DNA of 64,000 nt. It comes from Pseudomonadota bacterium (GTDB lineage Bacteria > Pseudomonadota > Gammaproteobacteria > Burkholderiales > Rhodocyclaceae). The first letter of the stretch is position 1; each line of letters starts with the position of its first letter. Shown in pieces: positions 49,716-60,027 of this stretch. The notes under the pieces were generated by a model. The model was given only the letters and a program-made list of their open reading frames with translations, was not told the DNA's origin and did not search any database. The translations under genes were made by a program, and so were the position numbers. Where the stretch lies: contig JAGTRS010000003.1 in assembly GCA_018262195.1 (NCBI GenBank), positions 1 to 64,000 on the forward strand, given 5' to 3'.

Positions 49716-50612
49716 ATGTGGGAATATTCTGACAAGGTTCGCGAACACTTCTTCAACCCGCGCAACTCCGGCCCGCTGGAAGAAGCGAACGGCATCGGCG
49801 ACGTCGGTTCCATCCAGTGTGGCGACGCGCTGCGCCTGATGCTCAAGGTTGAGCCGGAAACCGAGATCATTCTCGACGCCCATTTCCAGACCTTTGGCTG
49901 CGGTTCGGCCATCGCTTCGTCGTCGGCACTGACCGAAATGGTCAAGGGAATGACGCTGGATCAGGCACTGGAAGTCTCCAACCAGAATATCGCTGATTAC
50001 CTCGACGGCCTGCCGCCGGAAAAGATGCACTGCTCGGTCATGGGCCGCGAAGCCCTGCAGGCTGCCATCGCCAACTACCGTGGCGAAGAGTGGTCCGACG
50101 ACCACGAAGAGGGCGCTTTGATCTGCAAATGTTTCGCCATCGATGCCGTGATGATCGAGGACGTGGTCAAGGCCAACAACCTCAACACAGTCGAGGAAGT
50201 GACCTTCTACACCAAGGCTGGCGGCGGTTGCGCGGCTTGCCACGAAGGCATCGAGGAAATTCTGGCCAAGGTCATGGCTGAACGCGCCGGCCCTGGCGAA
50301 GTCTCGCCGCCGCCGGCTTGCCCGGCCACCCCGGAAGCACCGAAGCCGCCGAGCAAGAAGCTGTCGATCGTCGAGAAGATCAAGAAGATCGAGGAAGTGC
50401 TGGAGTCGGTTCGCCCGATGCTGCAGCGCGACCACGGCGACGTCGAGCTGGCCGACGTCCAGGGCAAGAAGATCTACGTGCATCTCAAGGGCGCCTGCTC
50501 CGGTTGCATGATGGAAGCGGCCACCCTTGGCGGCATCCAGCAGAAGATGATCGAAACGCTCGGCGAATTGGTGCAGGTGCTGCCTTCGTCGATGATGCCG
50601 GCCGAAGCCTGA
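49716..50612 (+). CDS. nifU: NifU, Fe-S cluster scaffold
   Basis: A 298-aa full-length NifU. The IscU-like N-domain has [29 protein letters not shown] and [12 protein letters not shown]. The central [2Fe-2S] domain has [16 protein letters not shown] and [16 protein letters not shown] Pro-rich linker precedes the C-terminal Nfu domain with [16 protein letters not shown]. All three domains keep their cluster Cys. Confidence 0.97.
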   Translation: MWEYSDKVREHFFNPRNSGPLEEANGIGDVGSIQCGDALRLMLKVEPETEIILDAHFQTFGCGSAIASSSALTEMVKGMTLDQALEVSNQNIADYLDGLPPEKMHCSVMGREALQAAIANYRGEEWSDDHEEGALICKCFAIDAVMIEDVVKANNLNTVEEVTFYTKAGGGCAACHEGIEEILAKVMAERAGPGEVSPPPACPATPEAPKPPSKKLSIVEKIKKIEEVLESVRPMLQRDHGDVELADVQGKKIYVHLKGACSGCMMEAATLGGIQQKMIETLGELVQVLPSSMMPAEA

Positions 50613-50655
50613 TCAACGCCCCAACCCCAACAGAGACCCTATAAAGGACAGCGCC

Positions 50656-51864
50656 ATGGAACCGATCTATCTGGACAACAACGCCACCACGCGCTGCGAT
50701 CCCGCCGTGGTCCAGGCCATGCTTCCATTCTTCACGGAGCATTTCGGCAACGCCTCGTCTATTCACGCCTTCGGCAGCGAAGTCGGCAAGGCGTTGAAGA
50801 AGGCGCGCAGCCAGGTGCAGGCGCTGCTCGGCGCCGAGCACGACTCGGAAATCATCTTCACCTCCTGCGGCACCGAGTCCGACTCGACCGCCATCCTCTC
50901 GGCGCTCAAGGCGCAGCCGGACCGCAACACGGTGATCACCACCAACGTCGAGCATCCGGCCATCCTGACGCTGTGCGAATGGCTGGAGAAGGAAGGCTAC
51001 ATTGTCCACAAGCTGAAGGTGGACAAGAAGGGCCGCATCGACATGGACGAGTACAAGTCCCTGTTGAATGACCGCGTCGCTGTGGTCTCAGCGATGTGGG
51101 CCAACAACGAGACAGGCACCATCTTCCCGGTGGTCGAGATGGCCGAGCTGGCTTCGGCCAAGGGGATCATGTTCCACACCGATGCCGTCCAGGCCGTCGG
51201 CAAGATTCCCATTGATCTGAAGAACACCAAGATCGACATGCTGTCACTCTCCGGCCACAAGCTGCATGCGCCCAAGGGTATCGGCGTGCTCTATCTGCGC
51301 CGCGGCTGCCGTTTCCGTCCGCTGCTTCGTGGCGGTCACCAGGAACGTGGTCGCCGTGCCGGCACCGAGAACTCGGCGTCCATCGTCGGCCTCGGCATGG
51401 CCTGCGAACTGGCGATGAACAAAATGGAGGTGGAGAACACGGAAGTCCGTCGCCTGCGCGACAAGCTGGAAAGTGGCCTGCTTAGCCAGATTACCCACTG
51501 CTTCCCAACCGGCGACGTTTCCAACCGCCTGCCCAACACCAGCAACATCGCGTTCGAATACATCGAGGGCGAGGCCATCCTGCTGCTGTTGAACAAGCTC
51601 GGCATCGCTGCCAGTTCCGGCTCGGCCTGTACCTCGGGCTCGCTCGAGCCGTCGCACGTGATGCGGGCCATGGGCATTCCCTACACCGCAGCCCACGGCA
51701 CGATCCGCTTCTCGCTCTCGGTCTACAACACCGAAGCCGAAGTTGATCGCGTCATCGAAGCAGTTCCGCCGATCATCGCCCAACTGCGCAAACTTTCACC
51801 GTACTGGACTGACAAGGGCCCGGCCGCCAATCCCGAAGCCGTCTTCGCCCCGACTTACGCCTGA
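50656..51864 (+). CDS. nifS: NifS, cysteine desulfurase
   Basis: A 402-aa PLP enzyme supplying sulfur to NifU. LDNNATTRCDPAVVQAML at the start, PLP Lys in LSLSGHKLHAPKGIG and catalytic Cys in SSGSACTSGSLEPSHVMRAM are visible. 43 bp after nifU. Followed by a terminator; nifV is not here. Confidence 0.97.
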   Translation: MEPIYLDNNATTRCDPAVVQAMLPFFTEHFGNASSIHAFGSEVGKALKKARSQVQALLGAEHDSEIIFTSCGTESDSTAILSALKAQPDRNTVITTNVEHPAILTLCEWLEKEGYIVHKLKVDKKGRIDMDEYKSLLNDRVAVVSAMWANNETGTIFPVVEMAELASAKGIMFHTDAVQAVGKIPIDLKNTKIDMLSLSGHKLHAPKGIGVLYLRRGCRFRPLLRGGHQERGRRAGTENSASIVGLGMACELAMNKMEVENTEVRRLRDKLESGLLSQITHCFPTGDVSNRLPNTSNIAFEYIEGEAILLLLNKLGIAASSGSACTSGSLEPSHVMRAMGIPYTAAHGTIRFSLSVYNTEAEVDRVIEAVPPIIAQLRKLSPYWTDKGPAANPEAVFAPTYA

Positions 51865-51896
51865 CGGTAACCATCTCTCTCTGCAGCAACTCGGTT

Positions 51897-51928
51897 CGCC
51901 CCGGAAGCAATTCCGGGGCATTTTTTTG
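51897..51928 (+). terminator. Rho-independent terminator after nifS
   Basis: GCCCCGGAA and TTCCGGGGC arms separated by a short loop, then ATTTTTTT. Confidence 0.9.
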
Positions 51929-52626
51929 GGAAATACGGAATCTGCCGTTGAAATCAAACAAGGGAAACGAAGTGACGCTGGTTGCTCCACGTTGAATGGC
52001 AGTTGTGTGCCCTTTGCCGTCATTGGCAAGAAATGGAAGCTGACGTTCGCCAGTTGGTCACGCCAAGCAAAAGCGGCCTTTCACGAACCGGAATCCAGTT
52101 TCTTGCCTGAACGGCGGCTTTCCTGCCAGGTCCGGCCATTGGCCGCGCCGAGCTGGATTACGGCACCCGGCCAGGAGCCGCCGCTGGATGCCTCCGGAAA
52201 GCCGTCATCCGAACGACTGCTGCCCCCCGGAACCGGACGGAAAGCGAAATCACAGAAATCGGCCATTACCGCCGTTCGGTTTGCAGGCTGACGCAGTCTG
52301 CAATGAGTCGGGAAGCTGTCACCCATTCGCCAAGTAGGCTGAGCGTCAGCTTTTCATTCCGGCTAACGCATACTTCATGCCCATTTCGGCCTGATGATGT
52401 CTTCATGGTCAATGGCGGTTGTTCGATTCCAGAACAGCCGGTTCCAGATACCTTTGTTTGTTTTTCTTGGCTCAGATCTATCGCATTAATTGCAAGCATT
52501 TGTTGCAGTGAGAGCTTTCCTGAAAATTAGAGCTATAACTCAAGTGAAGACTTGATGACGGGATGCCAGTGGTCTTCGGATTGTGCAGTTGCATTGAGTT
52601 ATTTTTATTTAATTGGGAGCGCAAAA
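51929..52626. other. Gene-poor stretch after nifS
   Basis: No convincing gene. Reading frames on both strands (for example 52081-52326 and 52266-52499, minus) lack ribosome sites and look like translated non-coding sequence. The part at about 51970-52400 has a patchwork character that may be remnants of an intergenic repeat. It marks the right edge of the nif block. Confidence 0.5.
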
Positions 52627-52962
52627 ATGACCAAGAACACAGTAAAAGTTTTGCTGACCGCAATCGCTCTGGGGTTGATGACCTCCGGTGCCATTGCTGC
52701 CGATCAGCCCATTTATGGCAGTCAGTTGATGACTAATCAGGAGCGCATGGAGCACCGCACGAAATTGAATGCCGCCAAAACCGCCCAGGAGCGCGAGCAG
52801 GTTCGTTTGGAGCACCATGAACAAATGCAGCTTCGAGCCAAGGAACGCGGATTAACTCTGCCTGATACGCCGCCCGCTCAGGGTGGGGGCATGCGTCAAG
52901 GAATGGGAGCTGGCGGTGGTATGGGTTCGGGGGGAGGCATGGGCGGTGGTCGTGGCCGCTGA
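52627..52962 (+). CDS. Small secreted protein with Gly/Met-rich tail
   Basis: A 111-aa protein. Signal peptide MTKNTVKVLLTAIALGLMTSGAIAA; a charged helical middle (MTNQERMEHRTKLNAAKTAQEREQVRLEHHEQMQLRAKERG); and a low-complexity tail with repeated GGGMG units ending GGGRGR. GGGAG precedes the ATG. Similar short periplasmic proteins occur in betaproteobacteria (recalled). The Met/His-rich composition could bind metal, unproven. Confidence 0.8.
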   Translation: MTKNTVKVLLTAIALGLMTSGAIAADQPIYGSQLMTNQERMEHRTKLNAAKTAQEREQVRLEHHEQMQLRAKERGLTLPDTPPAQGGGMRQGMGAGGGMGSGGGMGGGRGR

Positions 52963-53570
52963 CGGGCAATGAGTGTTGTGGACGAGGTATATCCATCGAA
53001 AACCTCTGTCGTTAGCAATGCCGAACGGCCAGTAGCTAAATTGTTACTAGCCGTTCGCGCAACTCAGCTTTTCAAAATATCCGTAGCAACTGTTGGCGGG
53101 AAGTATCTATCTTTGCCAAGGGTAAGCATGAGAGCGCTCTCCGATGGTAAATGTGCCAAACACGGGCGTTGGCCAAGTCATTCAGCTCAGAATTCGATTG
53201 CGTGGTCGGATTGCTTTTCAGCATAGACAGGTCGGCGGAGCTAAAAACTGTCAAATATTTACATGAAAATATATTTTAGTCAGTTTTAAATCGTTGCATT
53301 TTTAAATAGCAATATGTTGCATTATGCAACGATCAAATTAAATTTAAATTTTTATATTTCAACGGATTGCATTTAAATATCAAATATCTGCCCTGAATAG
53401 TTTCATGTTGAAACGCAAGGCGGCAACGAAAAACATATCAGAAGTACTGTTTATTATGCAATTCAGTTTTTCTGGAAAATCTCTGAAAGAAAACTGTAAC
53501 AAATGACTATTAGCATCCTAGCTACGCCAAGCGTCATGTTTGGCCCACAATTAAACCAGCTGGAGTTTTC
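52963..53570. other. AT-rich gene-free stretch before pstS
   Basis: 608 bp with no supported gene. 53250-53470 is strikingly AT-rich against the GC-rich surroundings. It holds the palindrome GTTGCATTATGCAAC at 53316-53330. No -24/-12 element was found between it and the pstS-like gene. Confidence 0.6.
53316..53330. promoter_or_regulatory. GTTGCA-N3-TGCAAC palindrome
   Basis: GTTGCATTATGCAAC is a perfect 7-1-7 palindrome, the same type as those at 57041, 57120 and 60593 near the sigma-54 two-component genes. A GTTGCA half site lies just upstream (53293-53298). Confidence 0.6.
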
Positions 53571-54566
<996 letters not shown>

Positions 54567-54585
54567 GTCACCAACAAACAGATAG

Positions 54586-54617
54586 CCCCCCGCTCACTCA
54601 GGTGACGCGGGGTTTTT
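54586..54617 (+). terminator. Rho-independent terminator after the pstS-like gene
   Basis: CCCCGC-TCAC and GTGA-CGCGGGG arms followed by TTTTT. Confidence 0.85.
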
Positions 54618-54637
54618 CGCCGCTCACACTGGTTTTG

Positions 54638-55111
54638 TCAGCCGGGGCTCCTCACCTCAACATGATCACCGGGCGCCGATGCGCCTAGGCATTCAGCCTT
54701 GATCTTTATGAGCAACTCAAGCATGGCCTGGATCGATTCCAGTCTGAAAGCGTCGAAAACCACCTCATCGGTCCCGACGCCCTGGTTTACGCTTCGTACT
54801 GCGTAACCAAGACCGGGAGCATAGTCATAGCGCTCAAACCGGGTATCCCTTAGCAAGAATGCCATCTGCTTTATCGGGTAAGCATTGAGAGATTTCGTCG
54901 CACGAAGATCACAGTTTTCGGCCAGCGCGTAGGCATATGTCTGCTGCCGATTGCCTTGCGCGCCGAGAGCGTTCATCTCCCGCAATGTGCTTTGGAACAC
55001 TGGCGATAGCTTTTCTCCAGCAGAAGGGGGCTGATCGGGAGAGCAGGCACACAATGTCATCATCAGAACAGCGATGCCAAGGGGCGCCCATCGTTCGGTG
55101 GAGGGAGTCAT
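54638..55111 (-). CDS. Putative lipoprotein, unknown function
   Basis: A 157-aa protein with a lipobox (MMTLCACS) after a short hydrophobic N-terminus. The mature part includes STLREMNALGAQGNRQQTYAYALAENCDL and FRLESIQAMLELLIKIKAECLG. Overlaps the DUF3106 gene by 4 nt. Last gene of the leftward envelope operon. Confidence 0.78.
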   Translation of the reverse strand: MTPSTERWAPLGIAVLMMTLCACSPDQPPSAGEKLSPVFQSTLREMNALGAQGNRQQTYAYALAENCDLRATKSLNAYPIKQMAFLLRDTRFERYDYAPGLGYAVRSVNQGVGTDEVVFDAFRLESIQAMLELLIKIKAECLGASAPGDHVEVRSPG

Positions 55112-55665
55112 TTCTCGTTTTCTATCCTTGGACTTTCGGTAGCCGGACCTGAATCGGGTTGTGGAAAGGAAGATCCGTTTTCCGATTCTTTGACCACAGC
55201 CCCATCGTTAACGGGACGCTCGTTGCCACTGGGCGAGAAAACCGGGGTGTCTTGCTTTTTTGCAGTCTGATGGCTGCGCCAGGCTGAGCGCACGCGCTCT
55301 TGCTCCTCTGGCTTCTTTTTCTTGTAGCGCTGAAATTTCTGCCTGGCAATCGCTCGCTGCTCAGGTGCGGCGCCAGCCCAACGCGTCATGCGACGTTGTA
55401 TTTTCTGTTGTTCACGCAGCGGTAGCGACGGATATTTCCTGGCTATGGCGCGCCATTTTTCCTGCTGGATACTGCCCATGTCCTCCCATTTGTCAGCAAG
55501 AGGGAGCAGAGTTTTTTGCTCGTCATCTGTCAGCAAGCTCCAGCCAGAGGGCTGAAACATGACCGCCGGCGCCCTCCCCGGAGAAAGCATGATTTGCGCT
55601 ATTGCACCCATGCCGGCACCTATGGCGACCAGTAGCAACAACTTGACTAGCAAACCCTTCGGCAT
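55108..55665 (-). CDS. DUF3106 protein
   Basis: A 185-aa protein with an N-terminal membrane anchor (LLVKLLLLVAIGAGMGAIAQIML) and the DUF3106 repeat pattern LTDDEQKTLLPLADKWEDM, KWRAIARKYPSLPLREQQKIQRRMTRWAGAAPEQRAIARQKFQRYKKK. The C-terminus is polar and Ser/Pro-rich. Function of this betaproteobacterial family is unknown. Confidence 0.85.
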   Translation of the reverse strand: MPKGLLVKLLLLVAIGAGMGAIAQIMLSPGRAPAVMFQPSGWSLLTDDEQKTLLPLADKWEDMGSIQQEKWRAIARKYPSLPLREQQKIQRRMTRWAGAAPEQRAIARQKFQRYKKKKPEEQERVRSAWRSHQTAKKQDTPVFSPSGNERPVNDGAVVKESENGSSFPQPDSGPATESPRIENEK

Positions 55666-55690
55666 ACGTCCCGACTAATTTCAGAGACCG

Positions 55691-56275
55691 CTATTTGTAA
55701 AGCAACTCAATGCGCTGCCCTCTGTTCTGGCACGAGGGGGATTCACAGCTCTGTTTTTTGCTTCTCTGACCAAGCATGACTTGCCGGATTCTCGACTTTG
55801 CTACGCCTTGTTCACGAAGTGTTGTCGCGACGACATTCAGTCGCTTTTGCACAATGGCGAGCGAAAACGTTCGGCTGCCAAGACTGTCCAAATAGGCACG
55901 AAGAACAATCAACCGTTTGGGGTTCTGTTTGAGGTATTCCGCCTGCTGCCGCAGTACTTTTATGCTTTCCTCGCTTAGCGCGGCGTCACCATCTGAAAAA
56001 TAGATGCTGCCTCCAGCCGCGCCATTCTTCTCTTCCGCATGCACAGTAGAGCTCGGCTTACGACTATCCACGGCATCGGGACTATTCGCACCGGATGCAG
56101 CGGAGCTACTCTTCGCAGCCCCGCTTGTTGCCCCTGCATCCTTCAAGGAATCTGGAGGAGTCTCGCGGGGCACGCTGGAAGAACACGCCGAGAGCGCGAG
56201 CAGGCCAGCAAGAGGAATTCCCCTTGCCAGCCGCATCCATTGGCGGATTCCTGGTCTATTGCCATTCATACGCAT
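55691..56275 (-). CDS. OmpA-family lipoprotein
   Basis: A 194-aa protein with lipobox LLALSACS, a Ser/Ala-rich linker (about 35-85) and an OmpA-like C-terminal domain: GSIYFSDGDAALSEESIKVLRQQAEYL, VLRAYLDSLGSRTFSLAIVQKRLNVVATTL. The usual peptidoglycan-contact Asp/Arg residues are only partly kept (AYLDSLGSRTFSLAI), so peptidoglycan binding is uncertain. Confidence 0.83.
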   Translation of the reverse strand: MRMNGNRPGIRQWMRLARGIPLAGLLALSACSSSVPRETPPDSLKDAGATSGAAKSSSAASGANSPDAVDSRKPSSTVHAEEKNGAAGGSIYFSDGDAALSEESIKVLRQQAEYLKQNPKRLIVLRAYLDSLGSRTFSLAIVQKRLNVVATTLREQGVAKSRIRQVMLGQRSKKQSCESPSCQNRGQRIELLYK

Positions 56276-56308
56276 TAGCTTTGGTATGAAAATATGGCCT
56301 GCAGATGA

Positions 56309-56836
56309 TTACTCACCAGGGTATGCAATGTCGGCACGGCGATTCTTCGCCCACGCTTCTTCACTGTGCCCCTCGGCGACCGGTTTTTCGCTCCCGAAAC
56401 TCACGGTCTCGATCTGGTCGGCAGCAACGCCGTAGGCACTCAGCGCCTGTTTTGCGGCATCTGCCCGGCGCTGCCCCAGCGCAACGTTGTACTCCCGGCT
56501 ACCGCGCTCGTCAGTATTCCCGCGAACAACGATTTTCACCCCGGGTTTTTTGGCCAAAAATTTGCCATGTGCTTCAGCGACGCTACGGTAATCCTGTTTG
56601 ATCAGGCTGCTATCCAGATCAAAGTAAATACTGCGCTTTGACAGCGGATTGGCTGGATCACGCAAGGCAGCCAGTTCTGCAGCGGTCAGACCACTAGGGG
56701 CTACGGCTGCTACCGGAGGAAGTTTATCCGGGACCGGCTGAGGCGTTGCGGTTGCTGGTGCATTACCCGTCGAGGAACAGGCTGCCACAAGGCACACCGC
56801 CGACAGGAAAATTGTTTGAGTAATTTTGTTAGCCAT
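56309..56836 (-). CDS. Pal-like OmpA-family lipoprotein
   Basis: A 175-aa Pal-like protein: lipobox LVAACSS, a Pro-rich linker, SIYFDLDSSLIKQDYRSVAEAHGKFL, VVRGNTDERGSREYNVALGQRRADAAKQAL and GSEKPVAEGHSEEAWAKNRRADIAY. All Pal peptidoglycan-binding residues appear present. No tolB neighbour, so it is probably a paralogue of the main Pal. Start 56836 is fixed by the signal sequence. First gene of a leftward operon with a sigma-54 promoter. Confidence 0.88.
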   Translation of the reverse strand: MANKITQTIFLSAVCLVAACSSTGNAPATATPQPVPDKLPPVAAVAPSGLTAAELAALRDPANPLSKRSIYFDLDSSLIKQDYRSVAEAHGKFLAKKPGVKIVVRGNTDERGSREYNVALGQRRADAAKQALSAYGVAADQIETVSFGSEKPVAEGHSEEAWAKNRRADIAYPGE

Positions 56837-56870
56837 AGAAATCTCAATTAGAAATAGTTGTTCATCTACC

Positions 56871-56894
56871 CCAGGGGGCTTAGTAAACCCCTGG
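56871..56894 (-). promoter_or_regulatory. Leader hairpin of the Pal-like operon
   Basis: CCAGGGG (56871-56877) and CCCCTGG (56888-56894) form a 7-bp stem about 35 nt upstream of the Pal-like ATG, within the predicted 107-nt leader. Confidence 0.5.
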
Positions 56895-56954
56895 CACGCA
56901 TCCCAGCCCCCCATGGAAACGTCAGGCATCCCGGGCATGGATCATTCATTGCTA

Positions 56955-56969
56955 GCACAGCTCATGCCA
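56955..56969 (-). promoter_or_regulatory. Sigma-54 promoter of the Pal-like/OmpA/DUF3106 operon
   Basis: Minus-strand TGGCATGAGCTGTGC keeps GG-N10-GC, with one mismatch in each half (TGGCAT, GTGC). It is very like the PEP-CTERM gene promoter at 60656. Palindromes at 57041 and 57120 lie 72 and 151 bp upstream. Confidence 0.7.
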
Positions 56970-57040
56970 CAACGGAAAACGTGCAACATATTGATTAATG
57001 TGGAAATTTATTTATTGAATTCGATTTGACTGAGACTTGC

Positions 57041-57055
57041 GTTGCAAATTACAAC
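57041..57055. promoter_or_regulatory. Palindromic site, probable enhancer (one mismatch)
   Basis: GTTGCAAATTACAAC fits GTTGCA-N3-TGCAAC with one mismatch. It lies between the divergent Pal-like operon and the sensor kinase gene. Confidence 0.6.
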
Positions 57056-57119
57056 TGACGCCCAAGTATTGAGCTGATGCAACTACCTGATTCGAAGGCA
57101 ATGTCCACCACCAGCAAAC

Positions 57120-57134
57120 GTTGCATATTGCAAC
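57120..57134. promoter_or_regulatory. Palindromic site upstream of the sensor kinase
   Basis: GTTGCATATTGCAAC is a perfect 6-3-6 palindrome ending 25 bp before the kinase ATG. Its closeness suggests autorepression of the kinase gene as well as, or instead of, activation leftward. Confidence 0.65.
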
Positions 57135-57159
57135 CTAACGTGATGCACTATTCAACACC

Positions 57160-58617
57160 ATGAAAATTTTGACTTCGCTCCATGCAAAAATACTGATCGG
57201 CTATGCCGTCGTCGGCGTGCTCTTTGTCGGATTCATAGTCAACTCGCTGATTCAGTTCCGGCTACTTCAGGCCGAGTTGGGCAAACAAACAGCTACTGTG
57301 GTGTTTTTTGATGCATTAAGAGATGCACGACGACTGGAGAAGAATTTCCTGCTGTATGAGAAGAAAGGCGATCTCAATGAGGCCATTGATAAAGCCGCTA
57401 GCGCCGCCCAGTTATTGAAAGATATTGCTGGTGAGCAGATCGACTTCGCCGATAGCGAGCTCGTTGCCGTAACCGCTTATCGGGACCGTCTACTTGAACT
57501 CATGCACGTGCAAGGTGAGCAGTCCGTTCCGCCGGATCTGCTGAAGGCAGTGTACCTGGCGGGTAGTGCTGCCCTCAGGCTTGGCGAACAATTGAATTCA
57601 ACAACCCAGCAAACGGTGCAAGAAGCGCTTCTTCGTCATGAAACGAACTTGCAAAGAAGCATCTGGGCCGGGCTGCTACTGGGTTTGATAACGGGCATTC
57701 TGGTCACGCGAAGTGTCGTCCGGCCGATCCGCGAGATCGAGCGAAACCTTCAAAAGATCGCCAGGGGTGAAACTGGCCGGCTGGCTGGAAACGACTTGAG
57801 CGAAGAGGTGGCTTCGTTGGCACAATCCATCAACGATACCTTGCAGGAGTTGGAAGCTCGTCAGAAGGCAGTCGCTCAATCGACCCGCCTGGTTGCGCTT
57901 GGCACAATGCTCTCCGGTGTCGCGCACGAGTTGAACAATCCGCTTTCCAATATTTCATCCTCCTGCCAGATCCTTCTTGAGGAATGGCAGGAATTGCCAG
58001 GCGACCAAATTCAGCGCTTGTTAAGCCAGATCGACAATCAGGTACTGCGTTCGCAACGCATCGTTTCTTCACTTTCCAACGACCCGGAAAGCAAGGCATT
58101 GCACCGTACCAAGGAAAATGTGTATCGCCTGACCGAAGAAGCGACCTCGTTGCTCCGGAACCAGATATTGCCAAGCGTGACGATCACCATCGATGCCGAT
58201 AGAAAAATCGAGGCGATGGTCGATCAGACACGCTTTCAGCAGGTGTTGATCAACGTCATCAAGAACGCCGCAGAGGCGGTCGAGGCAGATGGAAAGATCA
58301 TCATTCGGGCGTGGCGCGAAGTTTTCCCCGAAGGACGCGGGACAACCTGGGAGATCGAGGACGATGGTACGGGAATGACCGATGCCGTGGCCCAGCGCAT
58401 CTTTGATCCCTTTTACACGACGAAGCCGACGGGTCAAGGTGTCGGCCTGGGCTTGTTCATTGCTCATGAAATCGTCTCCCAACATGATGGAATCATCACC
58501 GCAGAAGGCGCGCCAGGAGGTGGAACCAGAATCTGGATTCATGTGCCTGACCAGAGCCATGCCCATGAGACGGAAAACGCTTCTGCTGAGTTAGGCCAGG
58601 AATCCCATGAATCATAG
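57160..58617 (+). CDS. Membrane sensor histidine kinase (NtrB-like partner of a sigma-54 regulator)
   Basis: A 485-aa kinase: helix 1 (ILIGYAVVGVLFVGFIVNSLI), a periplasmic helical sensor (about 40-165), helix 2 (SIWAGLLLGLITGILVT), HAMP (VVRPIREIERNLQKIARGE), HisKA with GTMLSGVAHELNNPLSNISSSCQILL and HATPase (EDDGTGMTDAVAQRIFDPFYTTKPTGQGVGLGL). Followed 51 bp later by its regulator. Ligand unknown. It lacks the large multi-helix/GAF front of PrsK kinases, so it is a different sensor type. Confidence 0.9.
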   Translation: MKILTSLHAKILIGYAVVGVLFVGFIVNSLIQFRLLQAELGKQTATVVFFDALRDARRLEKNFLLYEKKGDLNEAIDKAASAAQLLKDIAGEQIDFADSELVAVTAYRDRLLELMHVQGEQSVPPDLLKAVYLAGSAALRLGEQLNSTTQQTVQEALLRHETNLQRSIWAGLLLGLITGILVTRSVVRPIREIERNLQKIARGETGRLAGNDLSEEVASLAQSINDTLQELEARQKAVAQSTRLVALGTMLSGVAHELNNPLSNISSSCQILLEEWQELPGDQIQRLLSQIDNQVLRSQRIVSSLSNDPESKALHRTKENVYRLTEEATSLLRNQILPSVTITIDADRKIEAMVDQTRFQQVLINVIKNAAEAVEADGKIIIRAWREVFPEGRGTTWEIEDDGTGMTDAVAQRIFDPFYTTKPTGQGVGLGLFIAHEIVSQHDGIITAEGAPGGGTRIWIHVPDQSHAHETENASAELGQESHES

Positions 58618-58668
58618 GCAGGGCAATGACGAGTGACAGGTGGAAGCTGGTTATCGAAAGTGAATCAC

Positions 58669-60027
58669 ATGGCAAATGAAGTACGAATACTGGTTGTTGA
58701 CGATGAGGAAATCGCTCGCCAGAACTTGATGCATGTTCTGGGGCGCGAGGGATGGCAAGTTGATTGCGCGGCCGAAGCCACCCAGGCAATGGCCTTGCTG
58801 AACACAAACCACTATCAGCTGGTCCTGACCGACCTGCGCATGCCGGGCATGGATGGGCTTGCTCTTTTACATTCGATAAAAGAGCGGGATAGCGCTATTG
58901 AAGTCATCGTGATCACGGCTCATGCCAGTGCCGGTTCAGCGGTTGAAGCAATGCGTGCCGGTGCATTTTTCTACATTGAAAAGCCGTTCCGCATTGCCGA
59001 TGTACGAAAAATCGTCCACGAGGCGCTGGAAAAATCGCAACTCAAACGCGAAAACGTCGCCCTCAAAGTCGAGCTGGCACAGAGCGCGAATTCACGCCGG
59101 ATTGTTAGCAGCTCCGAGCTCATGCAACGCCTGCTGGCCACCGCAACTCAAATTGCCCCGACCGACTGTACCGTGCTGATTCACGGAGAAACGGGAGTCG
59201 GCAAGGAGCTCATTGCACGGCACATCCACGAACGCAGTAATCGGGCATCGTCATCATTCATCGCAATCAACTGCGCCGTTCTTTCGGAAGAGTTACTGGC
59301 CAACGAACTTTTCGGCCATGAGCGCGGCGCATTTACCGGCGCTGCAGCGACAAAGCCTGGGCTTCTCGAAGTTGCCGAGGGCGGCACCTTGTTTCTGGAC
59401 GAGGTGACCGAAATGCCGCCGGCCATCCAGGTGAAGTTGTTACGCGTACTGCAGGAACGAGAATTCACGCGGCTGGGCGGTAGCCAAGTGATCAAATCAA
59501 ATATCAGGGTTCTCGCGGCCACCAACCGCAATCCTCTGGAAGCTGTTGCCGCCGGCGTTCTGCGCCAGGACCTGTATTTCCGCCTCAATGTGCTGGGTCT
59601 GGAAATCCCCTCGCTGCGGGAAAGGAAGGAGGATCTTCCTGTCCTAGTCGCCCACCTTCTTTCCCGGCATGCCGCCCGGATGGGGAAGGCAGTTCCTCAG
59701 ATATCAAACGAGGCGATGAAGCATCTCGTCGACTATGCATTCCCAGGGAATATCAGAGAGCTGGAAAACATCCTGGAGCGGGCGGTTGCCTTATCTTGCA
59801 GTCAAGTGATTGACGAAACCTTGCTGCCGGAAAATGTGATTGGCGCAGCTTCAGCGCATGCCAAGACACCCGAAAAAGCATCGATCAAGACATTGGCCGA
59901 GCTGGAGCGTGCGCATATTCTTGATGTGTTGAAATATTGCGATGGAAACCGAGTCCAAGCCGCCAGAATGCTGGGTATCGATCGGGTTTCGCTGTGGCGG
60001 AAAGTGAAGAGCTACGCCAATGATTAA
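58669..60027 (+). CDS. NtrC-family sigma-54-dependent response regulator
   Basis: A 452-aa activator: receiver (ILVVDDEEIARQNLMHVL; acceptor Asp in LVLTDLRMPGMDG; Lys in IEKPFRI), AAA+ core (Walker A GETGVGKE; ERGAFTGAAATKPG; Walker B GTLFLDEVTEM) and Fis-type HTH (RVQAARMLGIDRVSLWRKV). ATG 58669 (MANEVRILVVDDEE) is preferred to GTG 58633. It probably binds the GTTGCA-N3-TGCAAC palindromes on either side and activates the -24/-12 promoters at 56955 and 60656 (inference). Confidence 0.93.
   Translation: MANEVRILVVDDEEIARQNLMHVLGREGWQVDCAAEATQAMALLNTNHYQLVLTDLRMPGMDGLALLHSIKERDSAIEVIVITAHASAGSAVEAMRAGAFFYIEKPFRIADVRKIVHEALEKSQLKRENVALKVELAQSANSRRIVSSSELMQRLLATATQIAPTDCTVLIHGETGVGKELIARHIHERSNRASSSFIAINCAVLSEELLANELFGHERGAFTGAAATKPGLLEVAEGGTLFLDEVTEMPPAIQVKLLRVLQEREFTRLGGSQVIKSNIRVLAATNRNPLEAVAAGVLRQDLYFRLNVLGLEIPSLRERKEDLPVLVAHLLSRHAARMGKAVPQISNEAMKHLVDYAFPGNIRELENILERAVALSCSQVIDETLLPENVIGAASAHAKTPEKASIKTLAELERAHILDVLKYCDGNRVQAARMLGIDRVSLWRKVKSYAND

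Noticed and set aside
52081..52499. Two overlapping minus-strand frames after nifS
   Set aside because: No ribosome site, no family, odd composition. Better explained as non-coding or repeat-derived sequence.
53490..53515. Possible Pho box before the pstS-like gene
   Set aside because: CTGTAACAAATGACTATT matches the direct-repeat consensus too poorly to call.
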